44,320 nucleotides of DNA from Saccharofermentans sp. (lineage in GTDB: Bacteria > Bacillota_A > Clostridia > Saccharofermentanales > Saccharofermentanaceae), in NCBI GenBank assembly GCA_024695565.1, contig JAILHX010000084.1, forward strand, positions 1 to 44,320, read 5' to 3'. The translations under genes and the position numbers were made by a program. Positions 17,906 to 26,997 of the stretch are shown one piece after another (position 1 is the stretch's first letter; each line of letters starts with the position of its first letter). A model generated the notes under the pieces. It made no database searches. It worked only from the letters and a program-made list of their open reading frames with translations, and had not been told where the DNA came from.

Positions 17906-19417
17906 ATGAAGGAAGGCGCAGTTTTGGAGATGCGCGGGATATGCAAATATTTCCCGGGCGTGCGCGCTCTTGAGAAGGTAGATTTCACTCTAAGAGAAGG
18001 TGAGATCCATGCTCTGATGGGCGAGAACGGTGCAGGAAAATCAACACTCATCAAGGTGTTGACCGGCGTATATCCAATGGATGGCGGAGAAGTCACATTA
18101 TCCGGCAGCCCCATACACATCAAATCGCCGCAGGATGCACAGAATACAGGTATTGCTACGGTTTACCAGGAGATTACTCTCTGTCCTAACCTTACGGTAG
18201 CTGAGAATATGTACATCGGTCGTACAAGCGGTCCTCTTACAAACTGGAAAAAGATGAACAACTCTGCGGGCAAGCTATTAGAAGAACTCGGGATCCCCGT
18301 AAGCCCCACAGAGCAGCTCGGCAATTGCTCGATCGCAGTTCAGCAGATGGTAGCCATTGCCCGTGCGGTAGATATGGATTGTAAGGTTCTTATCCTCGAC
18401 GAGCCTACATCCTCACTTGATGAACAGGAAGTTCAGAAACTCTTCAATCTGATGCGCGACCTTAAGAGCAAGGGCGTCGGAATCATATTCGTAACACATT
18501 TCCTTGAGCAGGTTTATGAAGTCTGTGACCGCATTACCGTTCTGCGTGACGGTAAGCTCGTAGGCGAATACATAATTGAAGACCTGCCCAGAGTGCAGCT
18601 CGTATCCAAGATGCTCGGTAAGGATTTTGATGACATGGCCGACATCAAGAGCGATTCTGCAGCCGAAAGCATAGATTTAAACGGTACCCCCGTTTATCAG
18701 GCAATTAACCTTTCCGGAACGACTGGAATAAAGCCGTTCGACTTTGAGATCCACAAGGGCGAAGTTAACGGCTTTACCGGTCTTCTGGGTTCCGGCAGAT
18801 CAGAGAGCGTACGTGCGATTTTCGGTGCTGACAGAGTAACCGGCGGAAAGGTCATGATCGACGGCAAGCCCGTTAAGATCAGAAAGCCTCTTGATGCAAT
18901 GAGGCACGGTATCAGCTATCTGCCTGAAGACAGAAAGCTTGACGGTATCGTAGGCGATCTCTCAGTAAGAGACAACATCATCCTCGCATACCAGGTCATG
19001 AAGGGTTTCTTCAGACCGTTTTCGAGAGCACAGGCAGAGAAATTTGCCGATGAATATATCAAGCTCCTCAATATTAAGACAGCATCTTCTGAAACGCCGA
19101 TCAAGTCTTTGTCCGGCGGCAACCAGCAGAAGGTAATCCTCGCAAGATGGCTTCTTGCAGACCCCGTATATCTGATCCTCGACGAGCCTACGAGAGGTAT
19201 CGACGTAGGAACCAAAGTAGAGATTCAAAAGCTTGTATTGAAGCTTGCTTCGGAAGGGAAGAGCGTTACGTTCATTTCTTCCGAGATAGACGAGATGATC
19301 CGCACATGTTCGCGCCTTATCGTCATGCGTGACGGCAAGGTCGTAGGCGAACTCAAAGGAGACGATCTCAACCAGAATAAGATAATGGCAACGATTGCCG
19401 GAGGTGAATCCAAATGA
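17906..19417 (+). CDS. Sugar ABC importer ATPase with two nucleotide-binding domains (MglA/YtfR-like)
   Basis: This is the energy-coupling subunit on the inner membrane face. Domain 1 (about 1-245) has an intact Walker A GENGAGKST, Walker B VLILDEPTSSLD and a switch histidine (FVTHFLE). Domain 2 (about 255-500) has the degenerate Walker A GLLGSGRSE usual in sugar importers of this class, the signature LSGGNQQK, and Walker B YLILDEPTRGID. The length of 503 is typical. GGAGGAGG lies just before the ATG. The stop overlaps the next permease start as ATGA. Together with two different permeases this is the ytfR-ytfT-yjfF order. Confidence 0.95.
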   Translation: MKEGAVLEMRGICKYFPGVRALEKVDFTLREGEIHALMGENGAGKSTLIKVLTGVYPMDGGEVTLSGSPIHIKSPQDAQNTGIATVYQEITLCPNLTVAENMYIGRTSGPLTNWKKMNNSAGKLLEELGIPVSPTEQLGNCSIAVQQMVAIARAVDMDCKVLILDEPTSSLDEQEVQKLFNLMRDLKSKGVGIIFVTHFLEQVYEVCDRITVLRDGKLVGEYIIEDLPRVQLVSKMLGKDFDDMADIKSDSAAESIDLNGTPVYQAINLSGTTGIKPFDFEIHKGEVNGFTGLLGSGRSESVRAIFGADRVTGGKVMIDGKPVKIRKPLDAMRHGISYLPEDRKLDGIVGDLSVRDNIILAYQVMKGFFRPFSRAQAEKFADEYIKLLNIKTASSETPIKSLSGGNQQKVILARWLLADPVYLILDEPTRGIDVGTKVEIQKLVLKLASEGKSVTFISSEIDEMIRTCSRLIVMRDGKVVGELKGDDLNQNKIMATIAGGESK

Positions 19418-20541
19418 CAGCAACCGATAAAAAATTGAATTCCGGTAATACCGTCAAAGAATTCATCAGCAAGATAGTACATAATCAGCTGTTTATTCCG
19501 CTTGCGGCATTATTGCTCCTGGTACTGTTCAATCTCATCGCTGATCCTTCATTCTTTAAGATCGCACTTGAGCCGAGCAGCGGAGGCAACCTCATCTTGT
19601 CAGGCAACCTGATCTCAATCGTCGATAATGCTTCTGAGCTCGCTATCCTCGCAATCGGAATGACTCTCGTTACGTCCGCTTCAGGCGGTCAGGATATTTC
19701 CGTAGGTTCTGCTATCGCCATTGCCGGATCAGTCGTATTAAGGATCGTAAAAGTATATTCCACAGATATTTCTAACGGTCAGTTCTTCGGCGTCATCGTA
19801 GGTTCCTTTGTACTCTGCGCTGTTGTGGCAGCTCTTTTCGGAGCCTTCAACGGAGCGCTGGTAGCTTACTTCAAGATCCAGCCGATGGTTGCAACGCTCA
19901 TCCTGTTTACCGCAGGCCGTTCAATCGCAGCATGGATCAATAACAACGACAACATCTCGATCAACGATACGCGTTTCGGTTATTTCGGTAACTTCATTCC
20001 CGGTATTCCGATTCCGACCCCGGTATTCATTACCGCTATCTGCCTCGCAGTGATCGCTCTTGTCCTTAAATTCACAAACTTGAGACTCTACTCACAGGCA
20101 GTAGGTATCAATTCTTCATCTTCAAGACTTAACGGTATCAACCCGAAAACCATCAAGCTCCTGACATTCATCATCCTGGGTGTCTGCGTAGCTGTATGCG
20201 GATTCATTAAAGTATCACGTACATCCTCCATTACATACTCGGTCATCGCAAACAACATCGAGATGGATGCGATCCTCGCAGTTGCTCTTGGTGGTAACAA
20301 CTTAGGCGGCGGTAAGTTCAACATGACAGCATCCGTTATCGGTGCATATGTTATCCAGTTCCTTACAACAACGCTTTATAAGTTCAAGGTAAGTTCAAGT
20401 GCAATCTCTGCTTACAAAGCAGTAGTTGTCATTCTTCTCATAATCATGTCTGCTCCTGTCGTACGTAAGTGGATCAATGATATGAAGAACAAGAGACAGG
20501 CAGCCAAGACCTCGTCTCAGGTAGGAAAGGAGAATGTCTGA
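19414..20541 (+). CDS. Sugar ABC importer permease 1 (YtfT-like)
   Basis: This is an inner-membrane permease of the ribose/galactofuranose BPD_transp_2 family. It has about nine to ten hydrophobic segments and the family hallmark LAILAIGMTLVTSASGGQDISVGS, followed by GAFNGALVAYFKIQPMVATL, YSQAVGINSSSSRLNGI and MDAILAVALGGNNLGGG. The 375 residues exceed most paralogs because of the N-terminal extension before the first helix. GGAGG is 9 nt before the ATG, which overlaps the ATPase stop. It is predicted to pair with the next permease as a heterodimer. Confidence 0.93.
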   Translation: MTATDKKLNSGNTVKEFISKIVHNQLFIPLAALLLLVLFNLIADPSFFKIALEPSSGGNLILSGNLISIVDNASELAILAIGMTLVTSASGGQDISVGSAIAIAGSVVLRIVKVYSTDISNGQFFGVIVGSFVLCAVVAALFGAFNGALVAYFKIQPMVATLILFTAGRSIAAWINNNDNISINDTRFGYFGNFIPGIPIPTPVFITAICLAVIALVLKFTNLRLYSQAVGINSSSSRLNGINPKTIKLLTFIILGVCVAVCGFIKVSRTSSITYSVIANNIEMDAILAVALGGNNLGGGKFNMTASVIGAYVIQFLTTTLYKFKVSSSAISAYKAVVVILLIIMSAPVVRKWINDMKNKRQAAKTSSQVGKENV

Positions 20542-20542
20542 C

Positions 20543-21595
20543 ATGTCAGTTAATTCTAATGCTCTGGGAAGTAACAAGCTTAAGCGCCGTACTTCTCTTA
20601 CAGATACAAATCTGCTCCTGATAATCACGGTCGCAGTATTTGTCATCATGTATATCTGCGCTGTCGTTTTCCTTAAGAAAGGATTTACGAAGCCTCAGAT
20701 GTTCTTCAATATCTTAAATGAGAATGCTTCGCTTCTCGTTCTCTCCTGCGGTATGACGCTCGTCATGATCACCGGCGGTATCGATATCTCCGTAGGTCAG
20801 GTAACATCACTCGTTTGTATGGCATGTGCCGTACATCTTGAGCACAACAATGGTAACGTAATCACATCAATGCTCATCGCATTGGGAATCGGTCTGGCAT
20901 TCGGTGTCGTTCAGGGATTCCTCGTAGCTTACCTTGAGTTCCAGCCATTCATAGTAACTCTTGCAGGCTTGTTCTTTGCAAAAGGCATGACGACCATAAT
21001 AAGCAGCGACCGTATCAGTATCACTAACGAGGCTTTCCTCGCTCTGTGCAAGACAGAGGTTACGATTCCTTTCTTAGGTTCAGTCAACAAAAAAGGAATA
21101 TTCGTACCGGCCAGCATGGAGATCGGTGTTGTAGTTGCGTTAGTGATCGTTGTCCTGCTGTTCTGCCTGCTCAGATGGACCAAGCTCGGCCGTAACTTCT
21201 ACGCTGTAGGCGGTAACAACCAGAGCGCCAACATGCTCGGTATCAACGTTAAGCTCACCAAGTTCCTCGCACATGTCCTTTGCGGTCTCTGCGCAGGAAT
21301 CGGCGGATATGTATTCTTCCTGCATGCATGCTCAGGTTCTCCTCTGCACGCACAGGGAGCTGAGATGAACGCGATCGCTTCATCCATCATCGGCGGAACA
21401 CTGCTCTCAGGCGGTGTAGGTAACATTGTCGGCACGCTTTTCGGAGTCCTGTCACTGTCAACGATCAAGAATATCGTTACTTCATTGGGACTCGAAGATC
21501 CATGGTGGACAAACATCACTGTAGCGGCCATGCTCTGTCTTTTCCTCCTTATCCAGAGCATTATCCTCGCACGCAAGAATAAAAACAAAAAATGA
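20543..21595 (+). CDS. Sugar ABC importer permease 2 (YjfF-like)
   Basis: This is the second BPD_transp_2 permease, homologous to but distinct from permease 1. Visible hallmarks are LLVLSCGMTLVMITGGIDIS, VVQGFLVAYLEFQPFIVTLA, NFYAVGGNNQSANMLGINV and SSIIGGTLLSGGVGNIVG. An ATG at 20534 is only 1 nt from AGGAG (20528-20532), too close. ATG 20543, 10 nt after the site and just past the previous stop, is the better start (350 residues). A 71-bp AT-rich gap to the kinase gene follows, with no clear terminator. Confidence 0.93.
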   Translation: MSVNSNALGSNKLKRRTSLTDTNLLLIITVAVFVIMYICAVVFLKKGFTKPQMFFNILNENASLLVLSCGMTLVMITGGIDISVGQVTSLVCMACAVHLEHNNGNVITSMLIALGIGLAFGVVQGFLVAYLEFQPFIVTLAGLFFAKGMTTIISSDRISITNEAFLALCKTEVTIPFLGSVNKKGIFVPASMEIGVVVALVIVVLLFCLLRWTKLGRNFYAVGGNNQSANMLGINVKLTKFLAHVLCGLCAGIGGYVFFLHACSGSPLHAQGAEMNAIASSIIGGTLLSGGVGNIVGTLFGVLSLSTIKNIVTSLGLEDPWWTNITVAAMLCLFLLIQSIILARKNKNKK

Positions 21596-21666
21596 GTTAC
21601 AATATCTTTTGTTGATGTTTAAATCAATTGTTTTTCTTGCAATTTTCAGACAGAAAGGTAGACGCT

Positions 21667-23223
21667 ATGGATCTGACAAAGTGTGCTTTAGGTATTGAAT
21701 TAGGTTCCACAAGAATCAAGGCAGTTCTTATCGATGAGAACCATCTCCCGGTCGCATCAGGCGATCACGAATGGGAGAACCAGCTCGTTAACGGTATATG
21801 GACATATTCGGAAGATATGATCCACACCGGAATTCAGAAGTGCTACGCGGCATTGAAGGCTGACGTAATGGAGAAGTTCGGCGTAAAGCTTACGACAGTA
21901 GGCGGTATCGGAATCTCTGCCATGATGCACGGCTACCTGCCTTTTGATAAAGATGGCAACAGACTTGCCGAATTCAGGACCTGGCGCAATACGATCACTG
22001 GTGAAGCAGCAGAGAAGCTCACAGAGCTTTTGAACTTCAACATCCCGCAGAGATGGAGCATCGCTCACTTCTATCAGGCTATCTTAAACAACGAATCTCA
22101 TGTTAAGGATGTAGCATTCCTTACTACTCTTGCAGGTTATATCCACTGGACTCTGACAGGCGAGAAGGTAATGGGTGTCGGCGAGGCATCAGGCATGTTC
22201 CCGATCGACAGTTCAACCTGCGATTACAACGAGGGCATGGTCCAGAAGTTTAACAGCCTTACGGGACTTGATCTGAGGAGTCTTCTTCCTAAGGTAGTCT
22301 CAGCAGGCGATTATGCAGGCAGACTCACAGAGACAGGCGCTAAGTTCCTCGATCCTGAGGGAGATCTTGAGGCCGGTATTCCTTTGGCACCCTGCGAAGG
22401 AGATGCGGGAACAGGTATGGTCGCAACCAATTCAGTACGTGTCAGAACAGGCAACGTATCTGCAGGCACATCCGACTTTGCCATGATCGTCACCGATCAC
22501 GATCTCGGAGTTCACCGCGAGATCGATATGGTTACAACACCTGACGGCGCCGCTGTCGCAATGGTTCACTGCAATAACTGCACATCAGATATCAATGCGT
22601 GGGTAAATCTCTTCTCTGAGTTTGCTGCTCTCATGGGCGCTTCATACAGCAAGGGCGAGCTGTTCACAAAGCTCTTCCAGGTTGCAGCAGAAGGTGATCC
22701 TGACTGCGGCGGCCTTATGTCCTATAACTATTTCTCAGGCGAAGGCGTAACTGACCTTGATGAGGGCAGACCTGTTTTCGCGAGAATGCCGGACGCATCA
22801 TTTACTATCGCAAACTTCATGAGAACACATCTCTATTCCGCTCTTGCAACACTCAAGATCGGTATGGATATCCTCCAGAGCGAAGAGCAGGTCAAGATCG
22901 ACAAGCTCTTAGGCCACGGTGGTTTCTTCAAGACTCCCGAAGTCGGCCAGAGAATGCTCAGTGCAGCAGTCAATGCTCCCGTATCTGTCATGAAGACAGC
23001 AGGCGAGGGCGGCCCCTATGGAATGGCACTTCTCGTTGCATATATGCTTAACCGTGACGAAGGCGAGACCTTGCCTGATTATCTCGATAACAAGGTATTT
23101 GCTGATGCCGAGTGTTCCACTATAATGGCAGACAGTGCAGGCGTCGAAGGTTTTGCAAAGTTCCTTGCAGGCTACGTTAAGGCGCTGCCCGTTGAGAAGA
23201 CTGCTACGGAGGTATTCGGTTAA
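21667..23223 (+). CDS. FGGY-family sugar kinase, probable ribulokinase (AraK-like)
   Basis: It is predicted to phosphorylate L-ribulose to L-ribulose-5-phosphate, the substrate of the next gene product. The N-terminal ATPase-fold motif is [19 protein letters not shown], and the second domain has [13 protein letters not shown] and [12 protein letters not shown]. The 518-residue length fits FGGY kinases. It looks unlike classical E. coli-type AraB and more like the non-orthologous clostridial ribulokinases (AraK type); this rests on recollection and on the araD neighbour. ATG 21667 is chosen over an in-frame ATG at 21628 because AAAGG lies 9 nt upstream and the fold begins there. Its stop TAA shares one base with the araD start (TAATG). 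A xylulokinase-like specificity remains possible. Confidence 0.82.
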   Translation: MDLTKCALGIELGSTRIKAVLIDENHLPVASGDHEWENQLVNGIWTYSEDMIHTGIQKCYAALKADVMEKFGVKLTTVGGIGISAMMHGYLPFDKDGNRLAEFRTWRNTITGEAAEKLTELLNFNIPQRWSIAHFYQAILNNESHVKDVAFLTTLAGYIHWTLTGEKVMGVGEASGMFPIDSSTCDYNEGMVQKFNSLTGLDLRSLLPKVVSAGDYAGRLTETGAKFLDPEGDLEAGIPLAPCEGDAGTGMVATNSVRVRTGNVSAGTSDFAMIVTDHDLGVHREIDMVTTPDGAAVAMVHCNNCTSDINAWVNLFSEFAALMGASYSKGELFTKLFQVAAEGDPDCGGLMSYNYFSGEGVTDLDEGRPVFARMPDASFTIANFMRTHLYSALATLKIGMDILQSEEQVKIDKLLGHGGFFKTPEVGQRMLSAAVNAPVSVMKTAGEGGPYGMALLVAYMLNRDEGETLPDYLDNKVFADAECSTIMADSAGVEGFAKFLAGYVKALPVEKTATEVFG

Positions 23224-23912
23224 TGCTTGAAGATCTTAAGAAACTCGTTTGTGAGGCAAATCTCCTTTTGCCCAAGCACGGGCTTGTAACTTTTACATGG
23301 GGCAACGTCAGCGGCATCGACCGCGAACAGGGTCTCGTTGTTATCAAACCTTCCGGTGTTGAGTATGATCACATGACTGCTGATGACATGGTAGTCGTAG
23401 ATCTCGACGGCAAGGTCGTCGAAGGCAAGTGGAAGCCGTCATCTGACACAGCCACACACGTTGTACTCTACAAGGCATTCCCCAATATCGGAGGCGTCGT
23501 ACATACACATTCACGCTGGGCTACAAGCTTTGCCCAGGCCGGCATCGCCATCCCCGCCATGGGAACGACACAGGGCGACTATTTCTACGGAGACATCCCT
23601 TGCACACGCCCCATGACCGATGAAGAGATCAAGGGCGAGTATGAGAAGGAGACAGGCAACGTTATCGTTGAGACGTTCGCAGGTCTCGATCCCGATGCAA
23701 TCCCCGCCGTCAATGTTTATTCCCACGGTCCGTTCTGCTGGGGCACCGATCCCATGAACGCCGTTCACAATGCGGTCGTCATGGAAGAAGTCGCATTCAT
23801 GGACTATCACGCGCTGATGCTCAATCCCGAGCACAGGGACATGCAGCAGACGCTTCTTGATAAGCACTACTTAAGAAAGCACGGAGCAAACGCTTACTAC
23901 GGACAAGGCTGA
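23223..23912 (+). CDS. araD: L-ribulose-5-phosphate 4-epimerase
   Basis: This zinc-dependent class II aldolase-like enzyme converts L-ribulose-5-phosphate to D-xylulose-5-phosphate, which enters the pentose phosphate pathway. Zinc ligands H94 and H96 in VVHTHSRW and H168 in VYSHGPF, and the catalytic aspartates D75 (SSDTATH) and D119 (QGDYFYG), align with the known E. coli residues with a shift of one to three. The GNVSG phosphate-binding loop and IKPSG are intact. The 229-residue length is typical. The start overlaps the kinase stop by one base, with GGAGG 10 nt upstream. The stop lies inside a rho-independent terminator. Paralogs UlaF and SgbE share the fold; arabinose context favours AraD. 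Confidence 0.93.
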   Translation: MLEDLKKLVCEANLLLPKHGLVTFTWGNVSGIDREQGLVVIKPSGVEYDHMTADDMVVVDLDGKVVEGKWKPSSDTATHVVLYKAFPNIGGVVHTHSRWATSFAQAGIAIPAMGTTQGDYFYGDIPCTRPMTDEEIKGEYEKETGNVIVETFAGLDPDAIPAVNVYSHGPFCWGTDPMNAVHNAVVMEEVAFMDYHALMLNPEHRDMQQTLLDKHYLRKHGANAYYGQG

Positions 23913-23933
23913 TGGAAATCAGCCTTTTTCTTT
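23905..23933 (+). terminator. Rho-independent terminator of the pentose operon
   Basis: AAGGCTGAT (23905-23913) pairs with ATCAGCCTT (23918-23926), followed by a T-rich tract TTTTTCTTT. The stem begins inside the last codons of araD and includes its stop codon. Confidence 0.9.
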
Positions 23934-23934
23934 G

Positions 23935-23986
23935 GGTGTGTACAGATCCTGTTGCGTTCGGATTATGGTGTGTACAGATCCTGTTG
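23935..23986. repeat. 20-bp direct repeat after the araD terminator
   Basis: GGTGTGTACAGATCCTGTTG occurs at 23935-23954 and again, identical, at 23967-23986, a 32-bp period. A third, degenerate copy (GTGTTCAGATTC) is visible near 24000-24011 and runs into the hairpin elements that follow. Confidence 0.9.
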
Positions 23987-24008
23987 TTCCGATTCTGTTG
24001 TGTTCAGA

Positions 24009-24305
24009 TTCCCGTTAAAATTCCCGTTTACTAACGGGAAAATGAACGGGAATTTTGCTTTAGGCGGCTGTTTTTCCGTTCAAAATCCCGTTTACTAACG
24101 TGAATTCAAACGGGGTTTTGGTCAGAGAGGGCTGCGATACGTTTATCAGTACGTTTCCTAACGTATTTAAAAACGCATTCCGCCTGCCTGGCAAAAAACT
24201 ATGGTAAAAAGTATGGTCCGGGCCATAGTTTTTACCATAGAAATGCCTCCAAGTCCTCGAATACTATGGCAAAAAGTATGGCTTATACCATAGTTTTTAC
24301 CATAG
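24009..24305. repeat. Five consecutive quadripartite hairpin elements (word, word, reverse word, reverse word)
   Basis: The 535-bp gap between araD and purD has no plausible gene but holds five elements. E1: TTCCCGTT at 24009-24016 and 24021-24028, then AACGGGAA at 24033-24040 and 24045-24052. E2: TCCGTT 24075-24080, TCCCGTT 24086-24092, AACGTGA 24097-24103, AACGGGG 24109-24115. E3: TACGTTT at 24138-24144 and 24150-24156, then AACGTAT 24160-24166 and AACGCAT 24172-24178. E4: CTATGGTAAAAAGTATGG 24199-24216 against CCATAGTTTTTACCATAG 24223-24240. E5: CTATGGCAAAAAGTATGG 24264-24281 against CCATAGTTTTTACCATAG 24288-24305. Each arm is itself a doubled word. Function is unknown. Confidence 0.88.
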
Positions 24306-24382
24306 TTTCAGCCTGGGCGGCACATTTGCACTGTAAGAACAGGGACTTTTCGCAAACCTTGCTTGAACAGGAGATTCTTAAG

Positions 24383-24412
24383 TTCAAAACAGCACCCCCA
24401 GTGTGCTAAAAT
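24383..24412 (+). promoter_or_regulatory. Probable purD promoter (extended -10)
   Basis: TGCTAAAAT (24404-24412) is an extended -10 box; TTCAAA at 24383-24388 gives an 18-nt spacer. The predicted leader is about 30 nt and contains the GGAGG site at 24434-24438 used by purD. Confidence 0.5.
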
Positions 24413-24447
24413 ACATAAGTTATTTCACTCATTTGGAGGAACAGTAA

Positions 24448-25701
24448 ATGAAGGTACTTGTTGTAGGCGGCGGCGGAAGAGAGCATGTTATTTGTTGGAA
24501 ACTCAAGCAGGATCCCAGGGTAACGGATCTGTACTGCGCTCCCGGTAACGGCGGTATCGCTTCAATCGCTACTTGTGTAGATATTAAGGCTACGGATATT
24601 GACGGCATGGTCGAATATGCGAAGAAAGAGCAGTTTGATCTCGTTTTCGTTGCTCCCGACGATCCGCTCGCAATGGGTATGGTCGATAAGATGGAAGAGG
24701 CAGGCTTAAGATCCTTCGGTCCTAAGGCGAATGCTGCGATCATCGAAGGCTCAAAGGCTTTCTCCAAGCAGCTTATGAAGAAATATTCGATCCCTACTGC
24801 AAAGTACGAGATTTTCACAGAAGAACAGAAAGCTCTTGATTATCTCGAGACGCAGCCTATGCCTATCGTTATTAAGTGTGACGGCTTAGCTCTTGGTAAG
24901 GGCGTTATCATTGCCCAGACACTTGATGAAGCTAAGCAGGCAGTCAGGGACATGATGGAAGACAAGAAGTTCGGTTCTGCCGGTTCAACGATAGTAATCG
25001 AAGAATGCATGACAGGTCCCGAGCTCACGGTGCTTGCTTTCTCAGACGGCAACACATGTGTTCCGATGGTATCTTCAAGAGACCACAAGAGAGCTTATGA
25101 CCACGACGAAGGCCTTAACACGGGCGGCATGGGCGCTGTTACACCCGGTGCCGACATGACAGATGAACTTAAGGCACGTATCCAGAACAAGATAATCACA
25201 CCTACTGTCGAAGCGCTCAAGACTGAGGGCAGACCGTTCAAGGGTGTTATCTACTTCGGTCTCATGCTTACACCTGAAGGACCTAAGGTAGTTGAGTACA
25301 ATGCTCGTTTCGGAGACCCTGAGGCGCAGGCTGTTTTGCCGCTCCTCGAAAACAGTCTCCTCGATATAGTTGATGCAGTTATCGACGGCAAGCTCGACCA
25401 GATCGACTTTAAGTGGAAGAATAAGTGCTCATGCGTTGTCGTAATGGCTTCCGGCGGATATCCGCAGAGCTATGCAAAGGGTTATGAGATCACAGGTATC
25501 GACACCTGCGGCAAGATCGTGTTCCAGGCAGGCACTGCGCTTAAGGACGGCAAGCTCGTTACGAGCGGCGGACGTGTTCTCTGCGTATACGATGAGGCAG
25601 ATACCCTTGATGAGGCTATCGACGGCGCATATGAAGGTGTAGCGAAGATCTCTTTCCAGGATATGCATTACCGTCACGATATAGGAAGGACACTCGGCTG
25701 A
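24448..25701 (+). CDS. purD: Phosphoribosylamine--glycine ligase (GAR synthetase)
   Basis: This ATP-grasp enzyme catalyses the second step of purine synthesis, joining glycine to phosphoribosylamine. Family motifs are VLVVGGGGREHVICWKL at the N-terminus, VKCDGLALGKGV in the ATP-grasp domain, RDHKRAYDHDEGLNTGGMGA, and VEYNARFGDPEAQAVLPLL. The 417-residue length is normal. GGAGG lies 9 nt before the ATG. It is isolated from other purine genes here; the next gene, nadD-yqeK, starts 3 nt after its stop, so the two are probably co-transcribed. Confidence 0.97.
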   Translation: MKVLVVGGGGREHVICWKLKQDPRVTDLYCAPGNGGIASIATCVDIKATDIDGMVEYAKKEQFDLVFVAPDDPLAMGMVDKMEEAGLRSFGPKANAAIIEGSKAFSKQLMKKYSIPTAKYEIFTEEQKALDYLETQPMPIVIKCDGLALGKGVIIAQTLDEAKQAVRDMMEDKKFGSAGSTIVIEECMTGPELTVLAFSDGNTCVPMVSSRDHKRAYDHDEGLNTGGMGAVTPGADMTDELKARIQNKIITPTVEALKTEGRPFKGVIYFGLMLTPEGPKVVEYNARFGDPEAQAVLPLLENSLLDIVDAVIDGKLDQIDFKWKNKCSCVVVMASGGYPQSYAKGYEITGIDTCGKIVFQAGTALKDGKLVTSGGRVLCVYDEADTLDEAIDGAYEGVAKISFQDMHYRHDIGRTLG

Positions 25702-25704
25702 TAG

Positions 25705-26925
25705 ATGAGGATCGGCATTTACGGAGGGTCTTTTGATCCTGTTCACAACGGTCACATAGCAATGATCAGGTCCGCATTAAAAAGCGGGTTTGTTGACGTT
25801 GTGATCGTTATTCCGTCCGTGCGCAATTCGTTTAAGCTCTATGCCAACAAGCTCCCGCCTCCGTACCGTTATTACATGATGAAGGAGACTATTGAGGGAC
25901 TTGGCATTAAGGACTGCTTTGTAAGTGATATCGAATACGATATCGGGGGCGTCAGCTATACTGCTGTAGTCCTTGCAAAACTTACATCTGACGGATATAT
26001 CAGGGAGTTCCTTACAGTTAACGGAATTAAGCGCAAGAAGGCAGAAGAACACCACGAGTTCTTCTGGATAATGGGATCTGATACTCTCGGAACTTTCGAG
26101 ACCTGGTATAAGCCCGAAGAGATACTGAAGTATGCGGCTTTGCTTGCAGCGGTGCGTCCGGGTGATAACACAGATGTTGAGAAGGCTGCTTCTTCGATCA
26201 GGAAGAACTTAGGCGGCAGGGTAGAAATATTCCGTCTGGACGGCATAAACTGCTCGTCTTCGGAGATCACGAGAAGCGGAGATTTTACTGAAGTCCCGTT
26301 GCCTGCAAGAGAGTTCATAAGCAGACATGCTCTTTATACCGCGAATACTATGCTCGATGGTGTTTCTGAAGTCGCGCGAAAACTGTTCTTCGACAGCAGC
26401 GTCTGGATGTATCACTATCTTGGAGCAAAGCGCCTCCTGCACACTCTTAACGTAGGTTATCTGTCTGCTCACCTGGCTGATGTTTTCGGATGCGACAAGG
26501 ATAAGGCCCTGATCGCAGGCGCTCTGCATGACTGCGCTAAGGAACTTCCCATAGAGCAGCAGTCAGAACTTGCAAAGAAATATTCCGGCGAACTCTTTAC
26601 CGAGAAGAAGCTTCTTCATTCTCCTGCGGGAGCAACGTTTGCCCGGGAGGAACTCGGCATAGAGGATAAAGAGATCCTTGACGCCATCTGCTATCACACG
26701 ACCGGCAGAGGCGATATGAATACATTGGAGAAGATCGTCTATCTGGCTGACAAGATTGAGCCGTCCAGGAATTACACCGATCTGTCACCGATAAGGACGG
26801 CAGCTGAGACAAACCTCGAAGATGCCATGCGCATGACAGCTTCGGCAGTAAGAGATAAGTTCGTATCGCAGGGCAGGGATATTCATCCGATGACGGTAAG
26901 GATGATGGCGGATCTGGGAATGTAA
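25705..26925 (+). CDS. nadD: NadD-YqeK fusion: nicotinate-nucleotide adenylyltransferase plus HD-domain Ap4A hydrolase
   Basis: The N-terminal 205 residues are NadD, which makes deamido-NAD from nicotinate mononucleotide: GGSFDPVHNGH binds the nucleotide, FFWIMGSDTLGTFETWYKPE is the substrate loop, and CSSSEITRSG is a slightly degenerate form of the ISSTxIR motif. Residues from about 215 to the end are YqeK, an HD-domain hydrolase of symmetrical Ap4A: LLHTLNVGYLSAHLA and GALHDCAKEL carry the metal-binding histidines and HD pair, and ICYHTTGRGDMNTLEKIVYLADKIEP is conserved. In many Firmicutes these are separate adjacent genes followed by rsfS; rsfS does follow here. The ribosome binding site is weak, with AGGAAGGA about 14 nt upstream. 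Confidence 0.93.
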   Translation: MRIGIYGGSFDPVHNGHIAMIRSALKSGFVDVVIVIPSVRNSFKLYANKLPPPYRYYMMKETIEGLGIKDCFVSDIEYDIGGVSYTAVVLAKLTSDGYIREFLTVNGIKRKKAEEHHEFFWIMGSDTLGTFETWYKPEEILKYAALLAAVRPGDNTDVEKAASSIRKNLGGRVEIFRLDGINCSSSEITRSGDFTEVPLPAREFISRHALYTANTMLDGVSEVARKLFFDSSVWMYHYLGAKRLLHTLNVGYLSAHLADVFGCDKDKALIAGALHDCAKELPIEQQSELAKKYSGELFTEKKLLHSPAGATFAREELGIEDKEILDAICYHTTGRGDMNTLEKIVYLADKIEPSRNYTDLSPIRTAAETNLEDAMRMTASAVRDKFVSQGRDIHPMTVRMMADLGM

Positions 26926-26997
26926 GCGTTCAAGACGTTTCTGCCCGCTAAATTGTGTTACAATCAAAAATATAAATAAATTCCAAGGAGATAACTA

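Noticed and set aside
24033..24060. E1 hairpin as a simple terminator
   Set aside because: The araD terminator already lies upstream, the tail TTTTGCTTT is weak, and the doubled arms are not explained by a terminator.
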